DNA from: an uncultured Eubacteriales bacterium
GTDB lineage: Bacteria; Bacillota; Clostridia; Oscillospirales; Acutalibacteraceae
Direction of reading: 5' to 3'
NCBI GenBank assembly: GCA_900321665.1
Contig: ONWY01000076.1
Location: forward strand, 1 to 6,610
DNA: 6,610 bases
In this document: positions 1-6,005 of the stretch, piece after piece
How the letters are laid out: each line of letters begins with the position of its first letter
How positions within the stretch are numbered: position 1 is the first letter of the stretch
Made by a program: the position numbers and the translations under genes
Notes under the pieces: model-generated
What the model was told of the DNA's origin: nothing
Databases searched by the model: none
What the model saw: only the letters and a program-made list of their open reading frames with translations

Positions 1-58
1 TTGGCACAACGCATTGAGCCGCTATTTGTTGGAATTATCGCAAAACGATAAAATATAA
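1..58 (+). other. possible 3' end of an upstream gene (frame undecided)
   Basis: Two plus-strand frames are open from the window edge. Frame 1 ends at TAA 49-51 and reads LAQRIEPLFVGIIAKR. Frame 2 ends at TAA 56-58 and reads WHNALSRYLLELSQNDKI. Either could be the tail of a truncated upstream coding sequence, and frame 2 looks slightly more like a protein helix. Neither fragment is long enough to identify, and both may be chance. No terminator with a T-tract follows. Confidence 0.2.
26..54 (+). promoter_or_regulatory. candidate sigma-A promoter of the BIG2/M14 gene
   Basis: TTGTTG (26-31) and TAAAAT (49-54) are separated by 17 bp and lie upstream of the GTG start at 81. A 6-bp inverted repeat, TTATCG (35-40) and CGATAA (46-51), runs through the spacer into the -10 box and could be an operator half-site pair. 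The area is AT-rich, so other box choices (for example TATAAA 54-59) are possible. Confidence 0.4.
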
Positions 59-80
59 AATTACTTGAGAGGGAAGAAAG

Positions 81-1901
81 GTGAAAAAAGCGATTAAAAG
101 AGTACTTGCTTTATTCTTTGCAACGGTGATTTTTACATCCATTGTGCCGATGCATGTTTTTGCACAAAACGATGCACCTTTGACCGATGCTGATTTCGTT
201 GAAGAGTTGCCGCTCAATGAACAGTGGCTTGAACAAATTAACATCACAACCGAGCCTCAGCAGTTGGAGGTCGGTCAAACACTGCAACTGAAATACACCA
301 CTGTGCCGGAGAATTATGAAGGTGAGTTTACCTTCACTTCATCCGATGAAAACGTGTTGCATGTTGATGAAAACGGCATGATTAGCGCACTTGCACAGGG
401 TGAGGCAGAGATTACCGTGGCTTGCGAAAGCGTGGAAAAAAGCGTACTTTTGAGTGTGGCAGCCCCCGTTGTTACAGCCACCAAAATTGAGTTGTGGAAA
501 AAAGATTTTGCCCTCGGTGTCGGCGAGAAGATTCAGGCATCCGTGAAATTTACGCCTGCCGATACCACGGACCAAAGTGTGACCTATACTTCTTCAAATA
601 CCAAAATTTTGAGTGTAAACAGCGCCGGCTTATTAACCGGCAAAGCGGTCGGGAAGGTGACATTAACGGCACGAAGCGGTTCTTTAATCAGCAAAACAAC
701 CGTTGAAGTGAAAAAAGCACCCAAGAAACTCGAGCTGAATTATTCATCCGTGAAATTCGGCGTCGGTGAGAGCGGGTTAGACTTGGATTCTTATTGTAAG
801 GGCGGTTATGCGCTGATGAGAACCTGGTCATCAAGCAACACCGAGGTCGTCTCCGTCGATAAATCCGGCATATTGACTGCTGAAGGTACAGGTACGGCGA
901 ATATTGTTTGTAAACTGTACAACGGTGTGAAAACCACCTGTAAGGTAACGGTGTATGCAGCACCGAAATCCGCTAAATTTGATGAGTCCAAATTGACTTT
1001 GCAAACCGGTGTGCACTCCAAAAGCACCGACTTCACTCTCAATAAAGGCGCCTACGCGCGCTCTTATAAAATCACCTCATCCGACCCGAGTGTGGTTTAT
1101 ATTATCAAAAAAGATACATTAAAAGCCAAGAAACCCGGCACGGCAGTGATTACACTAACGCTTTATAACGGCGTAACCGCCAAGAAAACGGTGCAAGTGA
1201 AAAACAACGAAAGACTTCCCGCCAATCAGGAAGCGATGGATTTTTCGACCAAATGCAATCACGTGCAACGCTATATCTATGGCAAATCTTACCAAGGCAG
1301 GCTGTTGGAAGCATACATTATTAATCCTTATAATGACAAAACGCTCTTTATTGATTTTGCCATACACGGCTTTGAAGATGATTATTATCGTGACGGGCAG
1401 GAATTAACACAAGAGGCGAACAACCTGGTTTATTACTATGCGAAATGGCCGGAGGAGTTGAAGGATTACCGCTTGGTGATTGTGCCCTGTGTTAACCCCG
1501 ACGGTACGTTTGCCGGCAAAAACAACTACCGTTCCGGTTATAATGCATTTGGAAGGTGTACGGCAAATCATGTGGATATGAACCGTGATTTCAGAAGGCA
1601 AAATGCGGTGGAAACGCGAGCACTCATCCGCTTTATGGATAAGTGCGACCCCGATATCTATTTGAATGCGCACGGTTGGCTGGATGAAACTATCGGTACG
1701 GCCTCTTTAAGCAAAATTGTCAAAAGTGAATTGGGCTTGCACGGCTTTATCAATGCCTATGTTTATGCGGAGGGATATGCCATCGGTTACGTTCACAACC
1801 GCTATGGAATTCCCTGCTGCCTGATTGAGTATGCGGCACCCAATAAAATCAGCCATAAAAGAACCGTGAATATGATTAACAGAATCGTAGATACTTATTA
1901 A
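81..1901 (+). CDS. secreted protein with four BIG2 Ig-like domains and an M14 zinc-carboxypeptidase domain
   Basis: This 606-residue protein probably acts outside the cell as a metallopeptidase. The start is GTG with a purine-rich SD (GAGAGGG, 67-73). Residues 1-28 form a signal peptide (KK..KR, hydrophobic core, cleavage near VFA|QN). Four BIG2-type Ig-like repeats follow at about 57-126, 134-210, 213-291 and 294-374, each with the (S/T)SS(D/N)xxVxxV pattern and a G-T/G-x-A strand. The C-terminal part (about 385-606) is a compact M14 domain. Its visible zinc ligands are H429 and E432 (HGFE) and H531 (LNAHG). Other landmarks are VNPDG at 471-475, N501-R502 (VDMNRDF) for substrate carboxylate binding, and E583 (LIEY) as the likely general base. 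The catalytic set therefore appears intact. No LPXTG, S-layer or membrane anchor is seen, so it is probably released or held by the Ig-like region. The substrate is unknown; a cell-wall peptide (gamma-D-Glu-DAP type) or dietary/host peptide are both possible. It stands alone with its own terminator. Confidence 0.9.
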   Translation: MKKAIKRVLALFFATVIFTSIVPMHVFAQNDAPLTDADFVEELPLNEQWLEQINITTEPQQLEVGQTLQLKYTTVPENYEGEFTFTSSDENVLHVDENGMISALAQGEAEITVACESVEKSVLLSVAAPVVTATKIELWKKDFALGVGEKIQASVKFTPADTTDQSVTYTSSNTKILSVNSAGLLTGKAVGKVTLTARSGSLISKTTVEVKKAPKKLELNYSSVKFGVGESGLDLDSYCKGGYALMRTWSSSNTEVVSVDKSGILTAEGTGTANIVCKLYNGVKTTCKVTVYAAPKSAKFDESKLTLQTGVHSKSTDFTLNKGAYARSYKITSSDPSVVYIIKKDTLKAKKPGTAVITLTLYNGVTAKKTVQVKNNERLPANQEAMDFSTKCNHVQRYIYGKSYQGRLLEAYIINPYNDKTLFIDFAIHGFEDDYYRDGQELTQEANNLVYYYAKWPEELKDYRLVIVPCVNPDGTFAGKNNYRSGYNAFGRCTANHVDMNRDFRRQNAVETRALIRFMDKCDPDIYLNAHGWLDETIGTASLSKIVKSELGLHGFINAYVYAEGYAIGYVHNRYGIPCCLIEYAAPNKISHKRTVNMINRIVDTY

Positions 1902-1907
1902 AAACGC

Positions 1908-1939
1908 AGAGCATATCCTATCGGGATATGCTCTTTTTT
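1908..1939 (+). terminator. intrinsic terminator after the BIG2/M14 gene
   Basis: AGAGCATATCC (1908-1918) pairs perfectly with GGATATGCTCT (1924-1934) around a 5-nt loop, giving an 11-bp stem followed by a run of T (1934-1939). It begins 7 nt after the stop codon. Confidence 0.93.
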
Positions 1940-1968
1940 GATGCGCATTTGGTAAAGCATACAAATTA

Positions 1969-1998
1969 TTGACACAAGGTATAGCGATATGTTATAAT
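1969..1998 (+). promoter_or_regulatory. sigma-A promoter of nrdR
   Basis: A perfect TTGACA (1969-1974) and a perfect TATAAT (1993-1998) are 18 bp apart. TG at 1990-1991 makes an extended -10. The start of transcription is expected near 2005, giving a leader of only 20-30 nt. I see no palindromic NrdR-box pair here, so autoregulation is not supported by sequence. Confidence 0.85.
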
Positions 1999-2035
1999 AA
2001 ATATACAATTTATAGTATGGGGGATAATGGTTAAA

Positions 2036-2491
2036 ATGAAATGTCCGTATTGCGCACACGAGGAAAGCAAGGTTATTGATTCAAGACCGACCGATGAGGG
2101 CGAGAAAATCAGAAGGCGCAGAGAGTGCCTGAAATGCGGCAAGCGCTTCACAACTTATGAAGTGATTGAGTCCGTGCCGATTTTGGTTATCAAGCGTGAT
2201 AAATCCAGAGAGGCTTTTGATTCCCAAAAGCTGCTTAACGGTATGCTGCGCGCTTGCGAAAAAAGGCCGGTGGAGTACGCAACCCTGGAGAAGGCGATTA
2301 GCGAGATTGAGGCGACCATTCAAAACTCCTTTGAGCGCGAAATCACCTCCGAAAAAATCGGCGAGCTGGTCATGGAAAAGCTCAAGGATATCGATGAGGT
2401 TGCCTATGTGCGCTTTGCCTCGGTTTACAGGCAGTTTACCGATGTCAGCACCTTTATTGCCGAGGTCAATAAGCTTTTAAATAAGAATTAA
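2036..2491 (+). CDS. nrdR: transcriptional repressor NrdR
   Basis: NrdR senses ATP/dATP through an ATP-cone and represses ribonucleotide reductase genes by binding paired NrdR boxes. From ATG 2036 the protein is 151 residues, the usual family size. The N-terminal zinc ribbon has C3, C6, C31 and C34 in the family arrangement (MKCPYC and CLKCGKRF), with the DSR and arginine-rich RRRRE stretch between them. The ATP-cone covers about 49-139 and includes VIKRD and the conserved YVRFASVYRQF block. I chose 2036 because the family begins M-(K/R)-C-P. The ATG at 2027 adds only MVK and sits just 3 nt from the GGGGG SD-like run (2019-2023), though the longer spacing to 2036 is not ideal either. It is monocistronic between its own promoter and terminator. 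No nrd genes lie in the window, so its targets are elsewhere. The identity is essentially certain. Confidence 0.96.
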   Translation: MKCPYCAHEESKVIDSRPTDEGEKIRRRRECLKCGKRFTTYEVIESVPILVIKRDKSREAFDSQKLLNGMLRACEKRPVEYATLEKAISEIEATIQNSFEREITSEKIGELVMEKLKDIDEVAYVRFASVYRQFTDVSTFIAEVNKLLNKN

Positions 2492-2518
2492 AATTCAATT
2501 AAAATTTAATATCCTTTT

Positions 2519-2549
2519 AAAAAGCAATCATCTGTTTGATTGCTTTTTT
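2519..2549 (+). terminator. intrinsic terminator after nrdR
   Basis: GCAATCA (2524-2530) pairs with TGATTGC (2537-2543) around the loop TCTGTT. The stem is flanked by an A-run before and TTTTTT after (2544-2549), so it could work in both directions. It lies 28 nt past the nrdR stop. Confidence 0.85.
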
Positions 2550-2614
2550 CTTTTGCTTTTTTATACCAAATATATTTTTTTCCCTTTTGCAAAAAATAAT
2601 GAGAGGGTGAAAAA

Positions 2615-3637
2615 ATGAAACATGTCAAAAATATCATTTCTTTCATTTTAGTGATTGTGTTTGCGGTCTTTGTCAGCAACTATGATGAGAGCACGCAAGC
2701 CGCTGCCTCGCTGAGCCAAAATACAGTCAGTCTCAGCGGCGAGAGCTTTGGCATCAAAATGCATACTGCCGGCGTTTTGATTATTTCCACCGCACAGGTG
2801 CAAACCGACAGCGGTGAGAAAAATCCTGCCGGCGCGCTCGGCTTGAAAGCCGGCGATGTGATTACGGCTATCGGCGGCAAAAAGGTAAACAGCTGCGCCG
2901 AGGTTTCCGCACTCATAGAGGGTAGCGGGGGCAAAGAGCTGATTTTGAGCATCCGCCGCGGCGATGAGGAGAAAAGCGTCGCTTTAAAGCCGGAGTATTC
3001 CGAAGCGAGCGGCAGCTACAAGGCAGGGCTGTGGATTCGTGATTCCTCGGCAGGCATCGGCACGGTCACTTTTTATGATAAAAACGGTAATTTTGCGGCG
3101 CTCGGCCATGGGGTCAGCGATGCGGATGCGCATATCCTCCTGCCGCTCGATAACGGTGAGGCGGTCGGCAGCGAAATCATTGGCTTTTCCAAGGCGGAAA
3201 AAGGAAAAGCAGGGGAGCTTTACGGTGTGTTAACCGCGCAGAAAATCGGCGATATCACAAAAAATACCGAGGGCGGGGTTTACGGCAAAAGCACTTCTTC
3301 CGCAAAAAATTTAAAAGCTATCCCCGTTGCCCAACCGAAGGAAATCCACCGCGGCAAGGCGACACTTTTAACCACTATCGATGAGAGCGGCGTGCAGGAA
3401 TACGAGGTAAATATTCAGTTTGTCTCCAGGCTCAGCACAAAGTATAAGGATATGATTGTGAAGGTGACCGATAAAGAGCTGCTCGAGAAAACCGGCGGGA
3501 TATTGCAGGGCATGAGCGGCAGCCCGATTGTGCAGGATGGCAGGTTTGTCGGCGCGCTGACCCATGTCTTTGTCAATCGCCCGGAGCTCGGCTACGCGGT
3601 ATTCGGCTATAAAATGGTGAACCTGTGCGCGCAGTAA
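2615..3637 (+). CDS. spoIVB: SpoIVB sporulation serine protease (S55, PDZ)
   Basis: SpoIVB is made in the forespore, crosses the inner forespore membrane and cleaves SpoIVFA, releasing pro-sigma-K processing in the mother cell. The 340-residue protein begins with one N-terminal membrane segment (about 6-21). A PDZ domain follows at about 45-125, with the core AGALGLKAGDVITAIGGKKV. The S55 protease domain fills the rest. Catalytic residues read as H165 (GHGVSD), D286 (KVTD) and S301 (GMSGSP); the 15-residue D-to-S spacing matches my memory of B. subtilis SpoIVB (D363, S378). It is shorter than the B. subtilis protein (about 426 aa), mainly before the protease domain. The start has a good SD (AGAGGGTGA, 2602-2610). 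I could not find a convincing sigma-G or sigma-F promoter in the AT-rich 2550-2600 stretch. Its usual neighbours recN and spo0A are absent; nrdR lies upstream instead. Confidence 0.95.
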   Translation: MKHVKNIISFILVIVFAVFVSNYDESTQAAASLSQNTVSLSGESFGIKMHTAGVLIISTAQVQTDSGEKNPAGALGLKAGDVITAIGGKKVNSCAEVSALIEGSGGKELILSIRRGDEEKSVALKPEYSEASGSYKAGLWIRDSSAGIGTVTFYDKNGNFAALGHGVSDADAHILLPLDNGEAVGSEIIGFSKAEKGKAGELYGVLTAQKIGDITKNTEGGVYGKSTSSAKNLKAIPVAQPKEIHRGKATLLTTIDESGVQEYEVNIQFVSRLSTKYKDMIVKVTDKELLEKTGGILQGMSGSPIVQDGRFVGALTHVFVNRPELGYAVFGYKMVNLCAQ

Positions 3638-3655
3638 GGTGCGCCTACACGGCGA

Positions 3656-3761
3656 GCGTGAAAGTTCCTTTCACGCAGTGATATTCGCCTGCGACGAGTG
3701 ATATTGCTTCGCAGTGATATTGTGCTTCGCACAGTGATATATTTGCTGCGCAAATGTGAAT
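3656..3761. repeat. array of AGTGATAT spacers alternating with small hairpins
   Basis: AGTGATAT occurs four times (3677-3684, 3697-3704, 3713-3720, 3733-3740). Between copies sit short self-complementary units with different stems: GCGTGAAAG/CTTTCACGC (3656-3664/3668-3676), TCGC/GCGA (3685-3688/3691-3694), GC-TTC-GC (3706-3712), GTGC-TTC-GCAC (3722-3732) and ATTTGC/GCAAAT (3741-3746/3750-3755). GTGAAT closes the array at 3756-3761. The array starts 18 nt after the spoIVB stop. I recall similar arrays between genes in Oscillospiraceae genomes, but that is memory and not shown here. Confidence 0.85.
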
Positions 3762-3866
3762 GGCGGGACACCCGCTCCCGTTCCGCTTCGCTCTATTTTG
3801 TAGGGGAGGGTCTCCGTGCCCTCCCGATAACTTTCATCTGTTGTGTGTGAATAATAATTCATGCGT
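3762..3866. repeat. GC-rich double-hairpin repeat reaching the transporter stub
   Basis: GCGGG (3763-3767) pairs with CCCGC (3771-3775). After TTCCGCTTCGCTC, a larger hairpin pairs GGGAGGG (3804-3810) with CCCTCCC (3819-3825) around TCTCCGTG. A small inverted repeat TGAAT/ATTCA (3848-3852/3857-3861) marks the side facing the transporter fragment. The TAGGGG...GTGCCC hairpin resembles a dispersed intergenic repeat of many Firmicutes. It continues directly from the AGTGATAT array, so the two may be one composite element of about 210 bp. No transposase or flanking target duplication is visible. The right edge is approximate. Confidence 0.7.
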
Positions 3867-3959
3867 GTTCTCCGACAGCAGCTTTGAAAAGGGAATATTG
3901 ATAGCATAAAACACCGCTGCAAGCAGTGCAAAGAGAACGGCAGTGAGTTTTTTATTCAT
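3834..3959 (-). pseudogene. 5' stub of an EamA/DMT-family transporter gene
   Basis: On the minus strand an ATG at 3959 overlaps the last 8 nt of the phosphatase gene and opens a 41-codon frame ending at TGA 3834-3836. It starts MNKKLTAVLFALLAAVF and continues through AINIPFSKLLSEN, matching the first helix of EamA-type drug/metabolite exporters, which usually have about 290-300 residues and ten helices. After SEN (about residue 30) the frame passes into the repeat element and stops. No further transporter sequence appears before spoIVB. The rest of the gene is therefore missing, most likely through deletion or replacement at the repeat. The overlap suggests the intact gene was translationally coupled to the phosphatase. 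The family call rests on about 30 residues recognised from memory. Confidence 0.65.
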
Positions 3960-5436
3960 GATTATCTTCATTCGTTTCTTGGGATGTAGTTCCTTTATAA
4001 TGTAAGCACAGCATGGTTAAATCATCAAATTGCGGCGCATCCTTCACAAAGGCGCTGACCGACCGGTTGACCGCTTCTAAAATTTCCTGTGCAGAGCGCT
4101 CTTGCGTACCGCGCAGGGCTTCTATCATGCGCTTGGTGCCAAAGAGCTCGTTGGCGGCATTGGTGGCTTCGGGCACGCCGTCGGTATACAAAAAGAGCTT
4201 GGAACCCGGCTGCATTTGGATTTCGTATTCCTTGTATTTGACACCGTCCATCCCGCCGATGACAAAGCCGTGCTTGTCGCGCACGAGTGAAAACGCACCT
4301 TTGCCGTCGTAGAGGGCAGGGTATTCGTGGCCGGCATTTGCCGCAGTCAGCTTGCCGGTATTTAAATCCAAAATACCTAACCAAACGGTGACAAACATCT
4401 CCTCGCGGTTGCCGGAGCAAATTTGGTGGTTGACCGCCTCAAGCACCTTCGCGGCACTGTTGCAGACAGTGGCGTAGTTTTGCACCAAAATTTTAGAGAC
4501 CATCATAAACAGCGCAGCGGGAATCCCTTTCCCGGAAACATCTGCTATGACGATGCCTAAGTGGTCGTGGTCGATTAAAAAGAAATCGTAAAAATCGCCG
4601 CCGACCTCCTTTGCGGGCTTCATAGAGGCGTAGATGTCAAATTCCTCTCGCTCGGGGAAGGCAGGGAAAATATTGGGTAGCATATCCGCTTGAACGGCGG
4701 AAGCCATATTCAGCTCTGCTTCAATGCGGGAGCTTTCCGCCTTTTGCTGCTCGAAGCGCACCACCTGGTCGCGCATAATCACACCAAACATATACACTGC
4801 GCCACACACGGTAGCGAGAATGACAAACTGAATATCCTTCAAAAAGGTTTGCACAATAATCGCCGCAATCGGTGCCGCCAAATACAGCCACAGTGCGCCC
4901 AACAAGCGTTTTTTAAATTTGCTTTTATAGCGAAGGAGCAGGTACATATCCAAGCCCAAGGTCAATACCTGCGAGAGGTTGGAGAGCAGGTAAGTGGGCG
5001 CGCGGTGATAGCTGTTGGAGGCATCAAAGTAATAAAATAAATCGGAAAATTGCGCGAGCACTAACAGCACGCAGTGAATCACCAGCAGCACCAAAAACAC
5101 GATGCCGACCGCGCGCGGGCGCTTGGGCATGGCGACAAATAAAATCAACATCGAGATTAGGTACGCCATAAACCCCGTGACCATAAATTCCACAAAGGTT
5201 ACCCCGATCATCGCGGCGCGAACGCCGGCACCGGCAATGCCATCCATCATCTGCCGCGCTAAGTGCGCGAGAAGGTAAACAATGATTAAGGAAAAGAAAA
5301 TTTGAAAATAGCGCTTGACCTCTTTGCGCATCCAGCTGCCGGAGCTGACCTGCAAAATATTCAGCGCGCAAATCCCCACACCGCTTGCGATGATGAGAAT
5401 GTTGATAAAATTCGGAAGTGTAACGGGAAAAATCAT
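3952..5436 (-). CDS. membrane-bound SpoIIE/RsbU-type PP2C serine phosphatase
   Basis: This 494-residue protein is a likely membrane sensor that dephosphorylates a partner, typically an anti-anti-sigma (STAS) protein. About seven hydrophobic segments lie at roughly 10-30, 44-62, 73-100, 110-132, 150-168, 180-198 and 203-221. A charged helical linker (about 222-250) leads to a PP2C/SpoIIE domain (about 255-480). Its motifs are complete: GGDFYD (279-284, D281), ADVSGKG (298-304, D299), AGHEYP (368-373), YTDGVPEAT (417-425, D419) and FDDLT (470-474, D471). The start at 5436 is chosen because an AAAGGAG ribosome site lies just upstream and the promoter ends at 5468; the earlier in-frame ATG at 5496 falls on the -35 box and would not be transcribed. 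It differs from true SpoIIE, which has about ten helices and over 800 residues, so I would not call it spoIIE. No partner sigma-regulator genes are in the window. A transporter stub overlaps its stop. Confidence 0.9.
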   Translation of the reverse strand: MIFPVTLPNFINILIIASGVGICALNILQVSSGSWMRKEVKRYFQIFFSLIIVYLLAHLARQMMDGIAGAGVRAAMIGVTFVEFMVTGFMAYLISMLILFVAMPKRPRAVGIVFLVLLVIHCVLLVLAQFSDLFYYFDASNSYHRAPTYLLSNLSQVLTLGLDMYLLLRYKSKFKKRLLGALWLYLAAPIAAIIVQTFLKDIQFVILATVCGAVYMFGVIMRDQVVRFEQQKAESSRIEAELNMASAVQADMLPNIFPAFPEREEFDIYASMKPAKEVGGDFYDFFLIDHDHLGIVIADVSGKGIPAALFMMVSKILVQNYATVCNSAAKVLEAVNHQICSGNREEMFVTVWLGILDLNTGKLTAANAGHEYPALYDGKGAFSLVRDKHGFVIGGMDGVKYKEYEIQMQPGSKLFLYTDGVPEATNAANELFGTKRMIEALRGTQERSAQEILEAVNRSVSAFVKDAPQFDDLTMLCLHYKGTTSQETNEDNHE

Positions 5437-5467
5437 AGGTACTCCTTTATTAAAAAGATTTGCATAT

Positions 5468-5496
5468 ATTATATTATTTTTTTTAGGAATATGCAA
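5468..5496 (-). promoter_or_regulatory. sigma-A promoter of the PP2C phosphatase gene
   Basis: Read on the minus strand, TTGCAT (5496-5491) and a perfect TATAAT (5473-5468) are 17 bp apart, with an A8 tract in the spacer. Transcription should begin near 5461, leaving a leader of about 25 nt with AAAGGAG before the ATG at 5436. Confidence 0.8.
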
Positions 5497-5524
5497 TCAT
5501 CCGCCGAAATTTATTGCAAAATAT

Positions 5525-5536
5525 CCCCCTATGGGG
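5525..5536. promoter_or_regulatory. CCCC-TAT-GGGG palindrome, possible operator
   Basis: An inverted repeat CCCC (5526-5529)/GGGG (5533-5536) around TAT sits between the two divergent promoters, ending 1 nt before the plus-strand -35 box. The GC block in an AT-rich setting resembles operators bound by CsoR/CstR (DUF156) regulators. That link is only a resemblance, and no such regulator is in the window. Confidence 0.3.
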
Positions 5537-5537
5537 C

Positions 5538-5566
5538 TTGTGGCGCCGCACAAAACAGATTATAAT
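5538..5566 (+). promoter_or_regulatory. sigma-A promoter of the small membrane-protein operon
   Basis: TTGTGG (5538-5543) and a perfect TATAAT (5561-5566) are 17 bp apart. The -35 is weak, which would fit control by a bound factor. AGGAGG (5583-5588) lies 8 nt before the ATG at 5597. Confidence 0.65.
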
Positions 5567-5596
5567 AAAAATAATGAATTTTAGGAGGATAAGAGT

Positions 5597-6004
5597 ATGG
5601 CTTGTTTTGTTGTACCCGGCGTGGAAGCAGTCGTTGTCAGCGCTGCTGCCATTATTTTAAAGAAAAGAGAGATGAAGCTCGCCGCTCCCGCACATGCGCA
5701 CAGCGCGCTTGAGAGCGAGCAAAAGAAATACACCTGGTCAAGAAAGCTCACCTGGCTTGCCGCATTGCTGTGGGGCGGTGTGCTGTTGTTGGCATTTGAG
5801 CATGTTTGGCATGGTGAGGTAGTACCGTGGTACCCCTTCTTAACGGCGATGAGCAACCCTGCCGCAAAGGCGGAAATGCTTCATGAAATGGCAACTGTCG
5901 GCGTTTCCATGGCAGTGCTTGTAACTGCTGCATGGGGTGCGGTTGTCGCTTTTGTCAGCGCAAAGGTGAAAAAAGCACAGAAGGCAGCAGGCGAGGTGAA
6001 GTAA
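5597..6004 (+). CDS. small three-helix membrane protein, unknown function (first of a pair)
   Basis: I do not recognise a function. The 135-residue protein has a hydrophobic N-terminus (about 3-21), a basic/polar loop (22-50), then helices at about 51-69 and 98-121 and a lysine-rich tail. Histidines and acids cluster at membrane edges: FEHVWHGEVVPW (67-78, with E68, H69, H72, E74) and MLHEMATVG (94-102, with H96, E97). This pattern could hold a metal or carry protons, but that is inference. I recall similar conserved hypothetical proteins, with the same FEHxWHGE and LHEMATVGVSM blocks, in Clostridia and Actinobacteria. The SD is an excellent AGGAGG. The next gene starts 1 nt after this stop, and its ribosome site lies inside this gene, so the two are co-translated. 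The second protein looks like a diverged paralogue of this one. Confidence 0.85.
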   Translation: MACFVVPGVEAVVVSAAAIILKKREMKLAAPAHAHSALESEQKKYTWSRKLTWLAALLWGGVLLLAFEHVWHGEVVPWYPFLTAMSNPAAKAEMLHEMATVGVSMAVLVTAAWGAVVAFVSAKVKKAQKAAGEVK

Positions 6005-6005
6005 G

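Noticed and set aside
1960..2030. NrdR boxes for autoregulation
   Set aside because: I found no pair of palindromes resembling the family consensus around the nrdR promoter.
2027..2035. nrdR start at ATG 2027
   Set aside because: It lies only 3 nt from the G-run and adds three residues before the family-typical MKCPYC; kept as an alternative only.
2550..2600. Forespore sigma-G/F promoter for spoIVB
   Set aside because: The stretch is T-rich with several partial matches, but no -35/-10 pair had acceptable sequence and spacing.
3677..3740. CRISPR array
   Set aside because: The constant element is only 8 nt, the inserts are 7-12 nt palindromes, and no cas genes are present; spacer and repeat sizes do not fit CRISPR.
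3671..3931. 86-codon minus-strand frame across the repeat region
   Set aside because: It runs through the AGTGATAT array and GC hairpins, reads in a different frame from the recognisable transporter start, has no ribosome site and shows repeat-derived, low-quality protein sequence.
4013..5371. Several plus- and minus-strand frames of 60-130 codons inside the phosphatase gene
   Set aside because: They are out-of-frame shadows of a well-supported gene, without ribosome sites or recognisable domains.
5437..5496. Extended N-terminus of the phosphatase starting at ATG 5496
   Set aside because: The codons coincide with the -35 and -10 boxes and the leader, and a much better ribosome site sits at the 5436 ATG.
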